A stretch of DNA of 11,987 nucleotides, from assembly GCA_030043595.1 (NCBI GenBank), contig JASHXJ010000101.1:1-11987 (forward strand). Reading direction: 5' to 3'. The notes under the pieces were generated by a model. The model saw only the letters and a program-made list of their open reading frames with translations, did not search any database and had not been told where the DNA came from. Each line of letters opens with the position of its first letter. Position 1 is the stretch's first letter. This DNA is from Trebonia sp. (GTDB taxonomy: Bacteria > Actinomycetota > Actinomycetes > Streptosporangiales > Streptosporangiaceae). Below are positions 1 through 6,430 of this stretch, piece after piece. The position numbers and the translations under genes were made by a program.

Positions 1-1313
1 AGCGGCTCGGCCGGCCCGTGCACCGGCCAGAACGCGCACGCCGCGTTGTACCAGGCGTTGTCCCAGGCCTCGTACGGCGCCGTCTTGTACACCCGCTCGG
101 TGTCGGCCTGCCATTTCGCCCAGTTCCGGGGCCAGTTCACGTCCGCGCATTCCACCGCGTTGTAGACGGCGAACTCGTTCTCGTTCTGCACGCCGTACTC
201 CTGGTACTGGGCGATCAGCGCGCTGGACGACCCGTTGTTCAGGTACTGTGACAGCGCCTCGGCCAGGCCTGGCCACAAGGTGTCCTGATATCCGCCGACC
301 AGGTACGTGTCGTCGAATTCGTCCGGGCCAATCAGCGGGCCGCCGCCGTCCGGGCTGGAAACCGGGTGCGCTTCCAGCCGGTTGCGGGCCTCATACCAGG
401 CGGCCTGGACTTCGGCCGCGGTCGAGCCCAGGTTGTACGTGGCGTCGTATTGCGCTATCCACGCGAAGAACGCCTGCAGCCGCTGCTCGAAGGCGTAGTC
501 CTGGTCGATGTTGTCGGTATACCAGGCGCCCGTCGGGTCTACGGTGCTGTCCAGTACCATCCGGCGGATCCGGCTGGGGAACAGGGTGGCGTAAACCTGG
601 CCGATGTACGTGCCGTATGAGAACGCGTAGTAGCTGATCTGCTGGACGCCGAAGGCCTTGCGGATGCTGTCGAGGTCGCGTGCCACGTTCTCGGTGGTCA
701 TATACGGCAGCAGCCAGCCGAACCGCTTCTCGCAGTCCGCCGCGTACGTCTTAGCCCGGTTGATCAGCACCTGCTCGGCGGCCGCGCTCGACGGGATGTA
801 GTCCGGGCGCACCCCGTCGAAGAAGGTCGGGTCGCACGTCAGCGCCGGGACGGACGCGCCGACACCGCGCGGGTCGAAGCCGACGATGTCGTATTCGGCG
901 GCCACCTGCGGGCTGATGCCCGCCGCCACGGCGCCGGCCAGTGACAGGCCCGATCCGCCGGGCCCGCCCGGGTTGACGAGCAGCACGCCCTGCTGCTGGC
1001 TCTTCGGCGCCGTCGCCGGGACCATGGACAGCGCGAGCGTGATCGTGCGGCCGCCTGGGTCCGCGTAGTTGAGCGGCACCTGCAGCGAACTGCACTCCAG
1101 GCCGGCCAGCTGGCCGGTGCATTGCTGCCAGTGCAGGGTGCTCGACGTCGGGACGATCCCGCCTCCTGGCGCGGAAGAGCCGGGGCCGGCCGTGGTGCCG
1201 CTGTCCTGGCTGGGTGCCTGCGACGGCGTCGCGGGCGAGCAGGCGGTGGCGGCTGTCACGGCCAGCGCGGCAAGCGCGGCCGCGGTCGCCGTGACCCGGC
1301 GGGAAACCCACAT
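1..1313 (-). CDS. Secreted lipoprotein alpha/beta hydrolase, tripeptidyl-aminopeptidase (S33) type, partial
   Basis: The frame is open from an ATG at 1313 to the left edge (437 codons, no stop), so the C-terminus is missing. The N-terminus MWVSRRVTATAA is followed by an Ala-rich hydrophobic stretch and ATAC near residue 25, which reads as a lipoprotein signal peptide. A Ser/Gly/Pro-rich spacer follows. NPGGPGGSG (about residues 114-122) is the oxyanion-hole motif and FSYGTYIG is the nucleophile elbow, with the catalytic Ser at residue 232. Both are typical of Streptomyces-type tripeptidyl aminopeptidases and related S33 hydrolases, which are usually about 500 residues long. The acid and His of the triad are expected in the missing TAP-like C-terminal part. 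The likely role is an extracytoplasmic exopeptidase or esterase; the substrate cannot be read from the sequence. The gene is divergent from a DeoR-type regulator. An upstream GTG at 1317 opens a different frame and was not used. Confidence 0.88.
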   Translation of the reverse strand, partial: MWVSRRVTATAAALAALAVTAATACSPATPSQAPSQDSGTTAGPGSSAPGGGIVPTSSTLHWQQCTGQLAGLECSSLQVPLNYADPGGRTITLALSMVPATAPKSQQQGVLLVNPGGPGGSGLSLAGAVAAGISPQVAAEYDIVGFDPRGVGASVPALTCDPTFFDGVRPDYIPSSAAAEQVLINRAKTYAADCEKRFGWLLPYMTTENVARDLDSIRKAFGVQQISYYAFSYGTYIGQVYATLFPSRIRRMVLDSTVDPTGAWYTDNIDQDYAFEQRLQAFFAWIAQYDATYNLGSTAAEVQAAWYEARNRLEAHPVSSPDGGGPLIGPDEFDDTYLVGGYQDTLWPGLAEALSQYLNNGSSSALIAQYQEYGVQNENEFAVYNAVECADVNWPRNWAKWQADTERVYKTAPYEAWDNAWYNAACAFWPVHGPAEP

Positions 1314-1318
1314 GCACC

Positions 1319-1356
1319 CATCTTGCCCGATGACCCGGACCGCTTCTGACAAGATG
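1319..1356 (-). repeat. Inverted repeat in the leader of the hydrolase gene
   Basis: CATCTTG at 1319-1325 and CAAGATG at 1350-1356 are perfect reverse complements, 24 nt apart. In the hydrolase mRNA the start-proximal arm (CAAGATG, followed by GG) lies just before the ATG at 1313 and covers the only weakly Shine-Dalgarno-like bases. The pair could be an operator, with arm centres 31 bp apart, or a leader hairpin that hides the ribosome site. Seven-base arms can also occur by chance. Confidence 0.35.
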
Positions 1357-1372
1357 CCGCCGCCGTGGGTCG

Positions 1373-1428
1373 CGAATTCCGTATGGGCACTCGTCGAATT
1401 CGATACGCGCCGCCGCGAATTCGATACG
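1373..1428. repeat. Three phased direct repeats, consensus CGAATTCGATACG
   Basis: CGAATTCGATACG occurs exactly at 1395-1407 and 1416-1428, with a third copy at 1373-1385 (CGAATTCCGTATG, 10 of 13 bases matching). Start-to-start distances are 22 and 21 bp, about two helical turns, so the copies face the same side of the DNA. The core CGAATTCG is itself palindromic. This looks like an array of operators in the divergent region; the binding protein is unknown, with the adjacent DeoR-type regulator the obvious candidate. Confidence 0.5.
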
Positions 1429-1542
1429 TGGCGCTACCGCTTGCGGCGATGCAGTAACGGTGTAGTAACGAGATCAGGTACGGCATGCGAGGCCGAATTC
1501 CTTCTCGCGTTCTGCGTAGATTTCGCACACGCAAAGTCGTAA

Positions 1543-1581
1543 CCGAACATGCCGATACGCGTCATACTTTGAACTGTTCGG
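1543..1581. promoter_or_regulatory. Possible promoter and operator of the DeoR-type gene
   Basis: TACTTT at 1565-1570 fits the actinobacterial -10 pattern TANNNT and would give a leader of about 26 nt; I see no good -35. It is flanked by a perfect 7-bp inverted repeat, CCGAACA (1543-1549) and TGTTCGG (1575-1581), with arm centres 32 bp apart, about three helical turns. DeoR-family repressors commonly regulate themselves, so this is a candidate autoregulatory site. The assignment is inferred. Confidence 0.4.
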
Positions 1582-1589
1582 ACACTATT

Positions 1590-1596
1590 GAGGGGG
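1590..1596 (+). promoter_or_regulatory. Ribosome binding site fixing the DeoR-type start
   Basis: GAGGGGG ends 6 nt before the ATG at 1603. It is a strong Shine-Dalgarno match and supports this start. Confidence 0.7.
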
Positions 1597-1602
1597 TAGT
1601 GA

Positions 1603-2370
1603 ATGCTTGCCAGACATCGTCAATCGCTGATTCTGCAAGCCGTCAGAAGCGACGGCAGCGCACGGGTTAGCGACCTTACACAGCAGCTAGGCGTCTCTGA
1701 CATGACGATAAGGCGGGACCTCGAGGTTCTCGCCAGGGATGGGCTCGTGGAGAAAGTCCACGGCGGGGCGGTTCTGCCCGGCTCGCACAGCGCCCACGAG
1801 CCCGGCTTCGAAGACAAGCTCGTGCTCGAGCGGCCGGAGAAGACGTCAATTGCCCGGGCCGCGGCGAGCCTCGTCAGGCCCGGCACCGCGGTCGCGCTCT
1901 CTGCCGGGACCACCACGTTCGCGCTGGCGCAGTGCCTGCTCGACGTGCCAGGGCTCACCATCGTCACTAACTCGCTGCGTGTTGCCAACCTGTTCAGCGG
2001 CGGCCGGGGCCCGGAAGGCGGCTCGATCGTGGTGACCGGCGGGGTCCGCACAGCGTCGGACGCGCTGGTCGGCCCGGTGGCGGACCTGACGATCCGGTCG
2101 CTGCATTTCGACACGCTGTTCCTCGGCTGTCACGGGATCGACCCCGAGGCCGGCCTCACCACGCCGAACCTCGCCGAAGCCGAGACCAACCGCGCGTTCA
2201 TCAAGGTGGCGCGCCGTGTCGTCGTCCTCGCTGACCACACCAAGTGGGGCGTGGTCAGCCTGGCCTCGTTCGCGACCCTGGACGAGGTCAGCGTGCTTGT
2301 CACCGACGGCCTGCTGCCTGCCGAGGCGCACGCCGCGATGACCGGCCGGGTAAGCGAGGTCCTCGTCTAG
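1603..2370 (+). CDS. DeoR/GlpR-family transcriptional repressor
   Basis: The product is 255 residues, the usual family length. Residues 1-57 form the DeoR winged helix-turn-helix: RHRQSLILQAV, then the recognition-helix signature LGVSDMTIRRDLEVL and the wing KVHGGA. The rest is the DeoR sensor domain (DeoRC), with its sugar-phosphate-binding signatures: AGTTT near residue 100, VTNSLRVA, VTGG, and a late stretch reading VVLADHTKWG. Members repress genes for uptake or breakdown of sugars, polyols or nucleosides and are released by a phosphorylated sugar. No sugar-metabolism gene is adjacent, so the regulon cannot be read from context. The divergent hydrolase is the nearest possible target, and autoregulation is likely given the repeats upstream. 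The start is set by a strong GAGGGGG site 6 nt upstream. The stop is 1 bp from that of the convergent ispG. Confidence 0.93.
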   Translation: MLARHRQSLILQAVRSDGSARVSDLTQQLGVSDMTIRRDLEVLARDGLVEKVHGGAVLPGSHSAHEPGFEDKLVLERPEKTSIARAAASLVRPGTAVALSAGTTTFALAQCLLDVPGLTIVTNSLRVANLFSGGRGPEGGSIVVTGGVRTASDALVGPVADLTIRSLHFDTLFLGCHGIDPEAGLTTPNLAEAETNRAFIKVARRVVVLADHTKWGVVSLASFATLDEVSVLVTDGLLPAEAHAAMTGRVSEVLV

Positions 2371-2371
2371 G

Positions 2372-3526
2372 TCAGTACGCCGTGACGATCGGCTGGCCGG
2401 GTTCGGCGTCCTGCTCCCCGGCCTGCTCTGCCAGCCGCATCGCCTCGTCAATGAGGGTCTCCACGATCCTGGACTCGGGCACGGTGGCCACCACCTTGCC
2501 CTTGACGAAGATCTGCCCCTTGCCGTTCCCCGAGGCGACGCCAAGGTCGGCTTCCCGCGCCTCGCCCGGGCCGTTCACCACGCAGCCCATCACCGCCACC
2601 CGCAGCGGGACCTCAAGGCCCGTCAGGCCCGCGGTCACCTCATCGGCCAGCTTGTACACGTCGACCTGGGCCCGGCCGCAGGACGGGCAGGAGACGATCT
2701 CCAGGCCGCGCTGCCGCAGGCCCAGCGACTCCAGGACGCCGATGCCGACCTTGACCTCCTCCACCGGAGGCGCGGACAGCGAGACCCGGATCGTGTCGCC
2801 GATGCCCTGCGACAGCAGGGCGCCGAACGCGGTCGCCGACTTGATCGTGCCCTGGAACGCCGGGCCCGCCTCGGTCACGCCGAGGTGCAGCGGGTACTCG
2901 CACTGGGCCGCGAGCTGCCGGTAGGCCTGGATCATCACCACCGGGTCGTGATGCTTGACCGAGATCTTGATGTCACGGAAGCCGTGTTCCTCGAACAGCG
3001 AGCACTCCCACAGGGCCGACTCGACGAGCGCCTCCGGAGTGGCCTTGCCGTACTTGGCGAGCAGGCGCTTGTCCAGCGAGCCGGCGTTCACGCCGATCCG
3101 GATCGGGACGCCGGCGTCGGCGGCGGCCCGCGCGATCTCCGCGACCTTGTCATCGAACTGCTTGATGTTGCCCGGGTTCACCCGGACCGCGGCGCAGCCA
3201 GCGTCAATCGCGGCGAACACGTACTTGGGCTGGAAGTGAATGTCGGCGATGACCGGGATCTGCGACTTCTTCGCGATCGCGGCGAGCGCGTCCGCGTCGT
3301 CCTGGGACGGCACGGCCACCCGGACGATCTGGCAGCCGGTCGCCGTCAGCTCAGCGATCTGCTGCAGGGTCGCGTTCACGTCCGCGGTCAGCGTGGTGGT
3401 CATCGACTGGACCGATACCGGCGCCCCGCCGCCCACGGGCACGTTGCCCACCATGAGCTGGCGCGACTTCCGGCGGTCCGCGAGCGGCGCCGGAGGTGTG
3501 GCTGGCATGCCAAGGTCAACGCTCAT
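2372..3526 (-). CDS. ispG: 4-hydroxy-3-methylbut-2-en-1-yl diphosphate synthase (flavodoxin-type IspG/GcpE)
   Basis: IspG is the [4Fe-4S] enzyme that reductively converts 2-C-methyl-D-erythritol 2,4-cyclodiphosphate to HMBPP, the penultimate MEP pathway step, in the cytoplasm. The 384-residue product is the normal length of the bacterial two-domain form. An N-terminal TIM barrel includes GGGAPVSVQSMTTT and VRVNPGNIK. The C-terminal cluster domain carries SCPSCGR (Cys280, Cys283) and GCVVNGPGEA (Cys315, Glu322), the expected cluster ligands. The start at 3526 is preceded by only a weak purine run (GGGATGGGA); an alternative ATG lies six codons in, at 3508. It is last in the dxr - protease - ispG cluster, separated from the protease by 123 bp with a hairpin, so it may have its own promoter. 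I see no terminator before the convergent DeoR-type gene. Confidence 0.97.
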   Translation of the reverse strand: MSVDLGMPATPPAPLADRRKSRQLMVGNVPVGGGAPVSVQSMTTTLTADVNATLQQIAELTATGCQIVRVAVPSQDDADALAAIAKKSQIPVIADIHFQPKYVFAAIDAGCAAVRVNPGNIKQFDDKVAEIARAAADAGVPIRIGVNAGSLDKRLLAKYGKATPEALVESALWECSLFEEHGFRDIKISVKHHDPVVMIQAYRQLAAQCEYPLHLGVTEAGPAFQGTIKSATAFGALLSQGIGDTIRVSLSAPPVEEVKVGIGVLESLGLRQRGLEIVSCPSCGRAQVDVYKLADEVTAGLTGLEVPLRVAVMGCVVNGPGEAREADLGVASGNGKGQIFVKGKVVATVPESRIVETLIDEAMRLAEQAGEQDAEPGQPIVTAY

Positions 3527-3649
3527 TTATCCCATCCCGTCGGTTGCGCACCCGTGGTTCGCAAACACTGCAGTGGCGTACACCGCGGTCCTATTGTCGC
3601 TCAGGGAGCAGGGATGCTATCGGCGCTCCCTGACCCTCGCGTCAGGTCG
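3527..3649 (-). promoter_or_regulatory. Intergenic leader between the site-2 protease and ispG
   Basis: A 123-bp gap, AT-richer than its surroundings, between two genes that often sit close together in actinobacteria. It contains a perfect 9-bp hairpin at 3601-3633. I could not identify convincing -10 and -35 boxes for ispG. It may hold an ispG promoter, an attenuator or an RNA-processing site. Confidence 0.4.
3601..3633 (-). repeat. Perfect hairpin in the protease-ispG gap
   Basis: TCAGGGAGC (3601-3609) and GCTCCCTGA (3625-3633) are exact reverse complements with a 15-nt loop. Read in the direction of the operon (minus strand), the stem is followed by GCGACAATAGG, not a U-run. It is therefore not a canonical intrinsic terminator. 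A partial terminator, attenuator or mRNA-stabilising stem are possible. Confidence 0.5.
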
Positions 3650-4843
3650 CTATCCGATGTTCACCGGATTGACGATGTCCGCGAGGATCAGCATCATGCC
3701 GAAGAAAACCAGGACCATGAAGATGCTGAAGCTCACCGGGACCAGCTTGCGGTAATCCACGAGACCCGGGTCGGGCCGCCCGCGAAGCCGGGCCAGCCAC
3801 GCCCTCAGCCGCTCCCAGAGCACGACCGCGACGTGCCCGCCGTCCATCGGCAGCAGCGGCAGCATGTTCAGCACGCCGACGAAGATGTTCAGCGACGCGA
3901 TCAGCAGCAGCACGAAGCTCACCTTGTACTGCCAGCCGACGTTGGCGGCTACCGCCTGGCCGGTCTCCCTGGCCGCGCCCACCACGCTGCTCACGTTGCC
4001 CGCGTCGGTCGAGGAGCGGTCCTTGGCGAAGAGCTGCGGCACCGCGCTCGGCAGCTGAGCCAGGGCTTCCGCGGAGCCGGAGATCACCTGGGCGAAACCC
4101 GATCCCGTATAGGTGATCGCCCCGAGCAGGCCGGTCGTCTGGAACACCGTGGTCGCCGCGATCCCCAGGTAGCCGCCGCTGCGGCCCTTGACCCCCGCCA
4201 GCGTCGCGTGCAGCGTCACCGAACGGCCGTCGCGATCGACGGTGAGCGTCACCCGGCTCCCCGGCTTGGCGTCCTTGATCACGTCGGCGAGCTGGTCCCA
4301 GCTGCCGACCGCCACGCCGTCGAACGACGTCACCCGGTCGCCCACCTTCAGGCCCGCCAGCGAGGCCGGCGAGCGCGCGTCGCTGGACGTGCACGCGGTC
4401 CCGTTGAGCAGGGCCTGCTCGGTTGGCGGGACGCAGGCCGCGACCGTGCCCAGCTGCGTCGTGTTGTCGTTCTCGATGCCGATGCCGAGCGCGAGCCCGA
4501 ATATCAGCAAACCCGCGAGGACGAAGTGCATGAACGACCCGGCGGCCAGCACGATGAGCCGCTGCCACGCGGGAGCGCGGCGGAACGACCGCGGCTCGTC
4601 CTCGGGGTCGACGTCGTCCATCGACGTCATTCCGACGATCTTGACGAACCCGCCGAGCGGGAGGGCCTTGATGCCGTATTCGGTCTCGCCGCGCTGGGTG
4701 GACCACACGGTCGGGCCGAAGCCCACGAAGTAGCGCGTGCACTTCATGCCGAAGTGCTTGGCGGCCGCGAAGTGGCCGCTCTCGTGCAGCATCACGGAGA
4801 ACAGCAGGGCGAACAGGAAGATGAGCCAGCCGAGCAGGTCCAT
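3650..4843 (-). CDS. rip1: Site-2-type intramembrane zinc metalloprotease (RseP/Rip1 family)
   Basis: Members cut membrane-bound substrates such as anti-sigma factors inside the membrane. The product is 397 residues. The first transmembrane helix carries the zinc motif HESGH (residues 20-24). A second hydrophobic stretch lies near residues 95-120. A PDZ domain spans roughly 140-215 (SPASLAGLKVGDRVTSFDG). The third metal ligand is in NMLPLLPMDGGH, matching the NxxPxxxxDG motif with Asp334, and a C-terminal helix closes the protein. This is the full RseP layout. The start is well supported: GGGAGGAG (4849-4856) overlaps the dxr stop codon, and only 12 bp separate the two genes, so it is co-transcribed and probably translationally coupled with dxr. 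The order dxr - rip - ispG matches the M. tuberculosis Rv2870c-Rv2868c neighbourhood. The substrate is not evident here. Confidence 0.95.
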   Translation of the reverse strand: MDLLGWLIFLFALLFSVMLHESGHFAAAKHFGMKCTRYFVGFGPTVWSTQRGETEYGIKALPLGGFVKIVGMTSMDDVDPEDEPRSFRRAPAWQRLIVLAAGSFMHFVLAGLLIFGLALGIGIENDNTTQLGTVAACVPPTEQALLNGTACTSSDARSPASLAGLKVGDRVTSFDGVAVGSWDQLADVIKDAKPGSRVTLTVDRDGRSVTLHATLAGVKGRSGGYLGIAATTVFQTTGLLGAITYTGSGFAQVISGSAEALAQLPSAVPQLFAKDRSSTDAGNVSSVVGAARETGQAVAANVGWQYKVSFVLLLIASLNIFVGVLNMLPLLPMDGGHVAVVLWERLRAWLARLRGRPDPGLVDYRKLVPVSFSIFMVLVFFGMMLILADIVNPVNIG

Positions 4844-4848
4844 CTGCG

Positions 4849-4856
4849 CTCCTCCC
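4849..4856 (-). promoter_or_regulatory. Ribosome binding site of the protease, overlapping the dxr stop
   Basis: GGGAGGAG on the minus strand begins at the last base of the dxr TAG (4856-4858) and lies 5 nt before the protease ATG (4843). It ties the translation of the two genes together. Confidence 0.7.
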
Positions 4857-6088
4857 TACCGGTTGAGCTCCTGTGCCCGGGCCCGTGCCCAGGCGTCTGC
4901 CGCCAGCACGTCCTCAAGGCCGGGCAGCGTGGTTCGCGGCGTCCCGTGCTCAGAGATTATCCGCGCGACGGTGTCAACGATCCTCGGGAACGAGATACTC
5001 CCCGCGAGAAAGCCCGCCACGCATGCCTCGTTGGCGCCGTTGTAGACGGCGGGAGCGGTCCCGCCCAGCCGTGCCGCCTCGCGGGCCAGGGCGACCGCGG
5101 GGAAGGCCCGGTCATCCAGCGGCTCGAACGTCCACGAGGCGGCCGAGGTCCAGTCGAGTCCCGGCGCTGCGCCGGCCACCCGCTCCGGCCAGGCCATGCC
5201 GAGCGCGATCGGTATGCGCATGTCCGGCGGGCTGGCCTGGATGATCGTTGCGCCGTCAGCGAACTCAACCATGGAGTGCACGATCGACTGCGGGTGCACC
5301 ACCACGTCGATCCTGTCCAGCCCGAACCCGAACAGCAGGTGTGCCTCGATTACCTCAAGGCCCTTGTTCACCAGCGTGGCCGAGTTGACCGTGACCAGCG
5401 GCCCCATGGTCCAGGTCGGGTGCGCGAGCGCCTGCTCCGGGGTGACCGCGGCAAGCTGCTCGCGCGGCCAGCCGCGGAACGGGCCGCCGCTCGCGGTGAG
5501 GATGAGCCGCCGGACTTCCGACGCGCGGCCTGCGCGCAGGCACTGCGCGATCGTCGAGTGCTCCGAGTCGACCGGCACGATCTGCCCGGGCTTGGCCAGG
5601 CTTGTCACCAGCGGGCCACCGATGATCAGCGACTCCTTGTTCGCCAGGGCCAGCGTCCGGCCGGCCTCGAGCGCGGCCAGCGTCGCGCGCAGGCCGGCGG
5701 CGCCGGTCACCCCGTTCAGCACGACGTCACAGGGCCAGGCGGCGAGCTGGCACACCGCGTCCTCGCCCGCCAGCAGCTCGGGAGGGCGGTGCCGCGGGGA
5801 GTCGCCACCCTTCGTTCGGGAAAATTCTTCTTTCAATGCCGCCTGGACTGCGGGCACGGCGTCCGGATCGGCCACCGCCACCGCCGCCGCACCGAACTCG
5901 GCCGCCTGCCGCGCGAGCAGGCCCGGGTTCCCGCCGCCGGCCGCGAGCGCGGGCACCCGGAACCGGCCGGGGTTGCGTCGCGCGATGTCGAGCGCCTGGG
6001 TGCCGATCGACCCGGTCGAGCCGAGAATGACCACGTCACGGGGTTCGCCCGGTGCTGGCGTCAATTCCACCCGGCCATTGTCCGCCAT
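4856..6088 (-). CDS. dxr: 1-deoxy-D-xylulose 5-phosphate reductoisomerase
   Basis: Dxr rearranges and reduces DXP to 2-C-methyl-D-erythritol 4-phosphate with NADPH and a divalent metal, the first committed MEP pathway step and the fosmidomycin target. The product is 410 residues, the usual size. It shows the Rossmann motif GSTGSIGTQALDI, then ANKESLIIGG, the metal-binding VDSEHST (Asp174, Glu176), TASGGPFRG, HPTWTMG, VNKGLEVIEAH and HPQSIVHSMVEF. I chose the ATG at 6088 because homology begins just after it; the frame stays open upstream to 6856, but that extension runs antisense to the dehydratase and gcvT and is not protein-like. No clear ribosome site precedes it. The dehydratase gene ends 38 bp upstream. 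An oddity is a short segment near residues 86-104 with AT-ending codons (TTG AAA GAA GAA TTT) and no family motif; see findings. Confidence 0.96.
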   Translation of the reverse strand: MADNGRVELTPAPGEPRDVVILGSTGSIGTQALDIARRNPGRFRVPALAAGGGNPGLLARQAAEFGAAAVAVADPDAVPAVQAALKEEFSRTKGGDSPRHRPPELLAGEDAVCQLAAWPCDVVLNGVTGAAGLRATLAALEAGRTLALANKESLIIGGPLVTSLAKPGQIVPVDSEHSTIAQCLRAGRASEVRRLILTASGGPFRGWPREQLAAVTPEQALAHPTWTMGPLVTVNSATLVNKGLEVIEAHLLFGFGLDRIDVVVHPQSIVHSMVEFADGATIIQASPPDMRIPIALGMAWPERVAGAAPGLDWTSAASWTFEPLDDRAFPAVALAREAARLGGTAPAVYNGANEACVAGFLAGSISFPRIVDTVARIISEHGTPRTTLPGLEDVLAADAWARARAQELNR

Positions 6089-6126
6089 GCGGGGGCGAGA
6101 GGCGAACGGCTCCCGCGACCTGGCGG

Positions 6127-6408
6127 TCAGCCCAGGTCGCTGACCTGGCGGGCGAGCGCGAAGTCCTTCGCTGTGAGCCCGCCCGCCGAGTGCGTGACCA
6201 CGGTCAGTGTCACCGTGTTCCAGGAGATCGCGACGTCCGGATGATGGTTGGCCCGCTCGGCGAGGTAGCCGACCGCGTTCACGTACAGCAGCGCGTCGCG
6301 GAAATCCTTGCGGGTCACCGTCCGGCTGAGCTGCCCGTCCGCCAGCTCCCAGCCGGGCGTGGCGGCGAGTTCGGCGGTGACCTGCGCTGAGGTATATGGC
6401 GTCGTCAT
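6127..6408 (-). CDS. Pterin-4-alpha-carbinolamine dehydratase (PCD/DCoH family)
   Basis: A 93-residue protein, the full length of this single-domain family. The active-site signature is present: NHHPD at residues 54-58, followed by a strand (ISWNTVTLTVVTH, with His73) and GGLTAKDFALARQ. PCD dehydrates 4a-hydroxytetrahydropterin to quinonoid dihydropterin, recycling the cofactor of aromatic amino acid hydroxylases; some bacterial members have other or unknown roles. No hydroxylase gene is in the window. It reads in the same direction as dxr, 38 bp upstream, and is probably the first gene of that transcript. Its ATG (6408) is 22 bp from the gcvT GTG on the other strand. I see no Shine-Dalgarno sequence, but TATGCC lies 6 nt upstream, which would suit a leaderless mRNA. 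Confidence 0.92.
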   Translation of the reverse strand: MTTPYTSAQVTAELAATPGWELADGQLSRTVTRKDFRDALLYVNAVGYLAERANHHPDVAISWNTVTLTVVTHSAGGLTAKDFALARQVSDLG

Positions 6409-6430
6409 GCCTACGGCATACCATTCCGGC
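6409..6430. promoter_or_regulatory. Compact bidirectional promoter between the pterin dehydratase and gcvT
   Basis: Only 22 bp separate the two divergent starts. TACCAT (6419-6424, plus strand) fits TANNNT and ends 6 nt before the gcvT GTG. TATGCC (6420-6415, minus strand) ends 6 nt before the dehydratase ATG. The two boxes overlap by two bases. Neither gene has a Shine-Dalgarno sequence, so both may be leaderless. There is no clear -35 on either side. Confidence 0.35.

Larger units (their letters stand above)
1314..1602. promoter_or_regulatory. Divergent intergenic region between hydrolase lipoprotein and DeoR-type regulator
   Basis: These 289 bp carry no convincing gene. They are visibly less GC-rich than the flanks and contain several short repeats: three copies of a CGAATTC-based element (1373-1428), a tandem AGTAACG pair (1453-1470), a 7-bp inverted repeat next to the hydrolase start (1319-1356), and a 7-bp inverted repeat around a possible -10 box of the regulator gene (1543-1581). 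Two promoters pointing outward are expected here. Short ORFs that cross it do not resemble proteins. Confidence 0.6.

Noticed and set aside
248..637. Plus-strand frames opposite the first hydrolase gene
   Set aside because: Arg/Pro-rich shadows of the minus-strand hydrolase, whose oxyanion and nucleophile motifs are unambiguous.
2885..6244. A 1119-codon open frame on the plus strand, antisense to ispG, the protease and dxr
   Set aside because: It is dominated by Arg, His, Gly and Ala with no domain, membrane segment or ribosome site, and lies opposite three firmly identified genes. High GC at third codon positions leaves such frames open.
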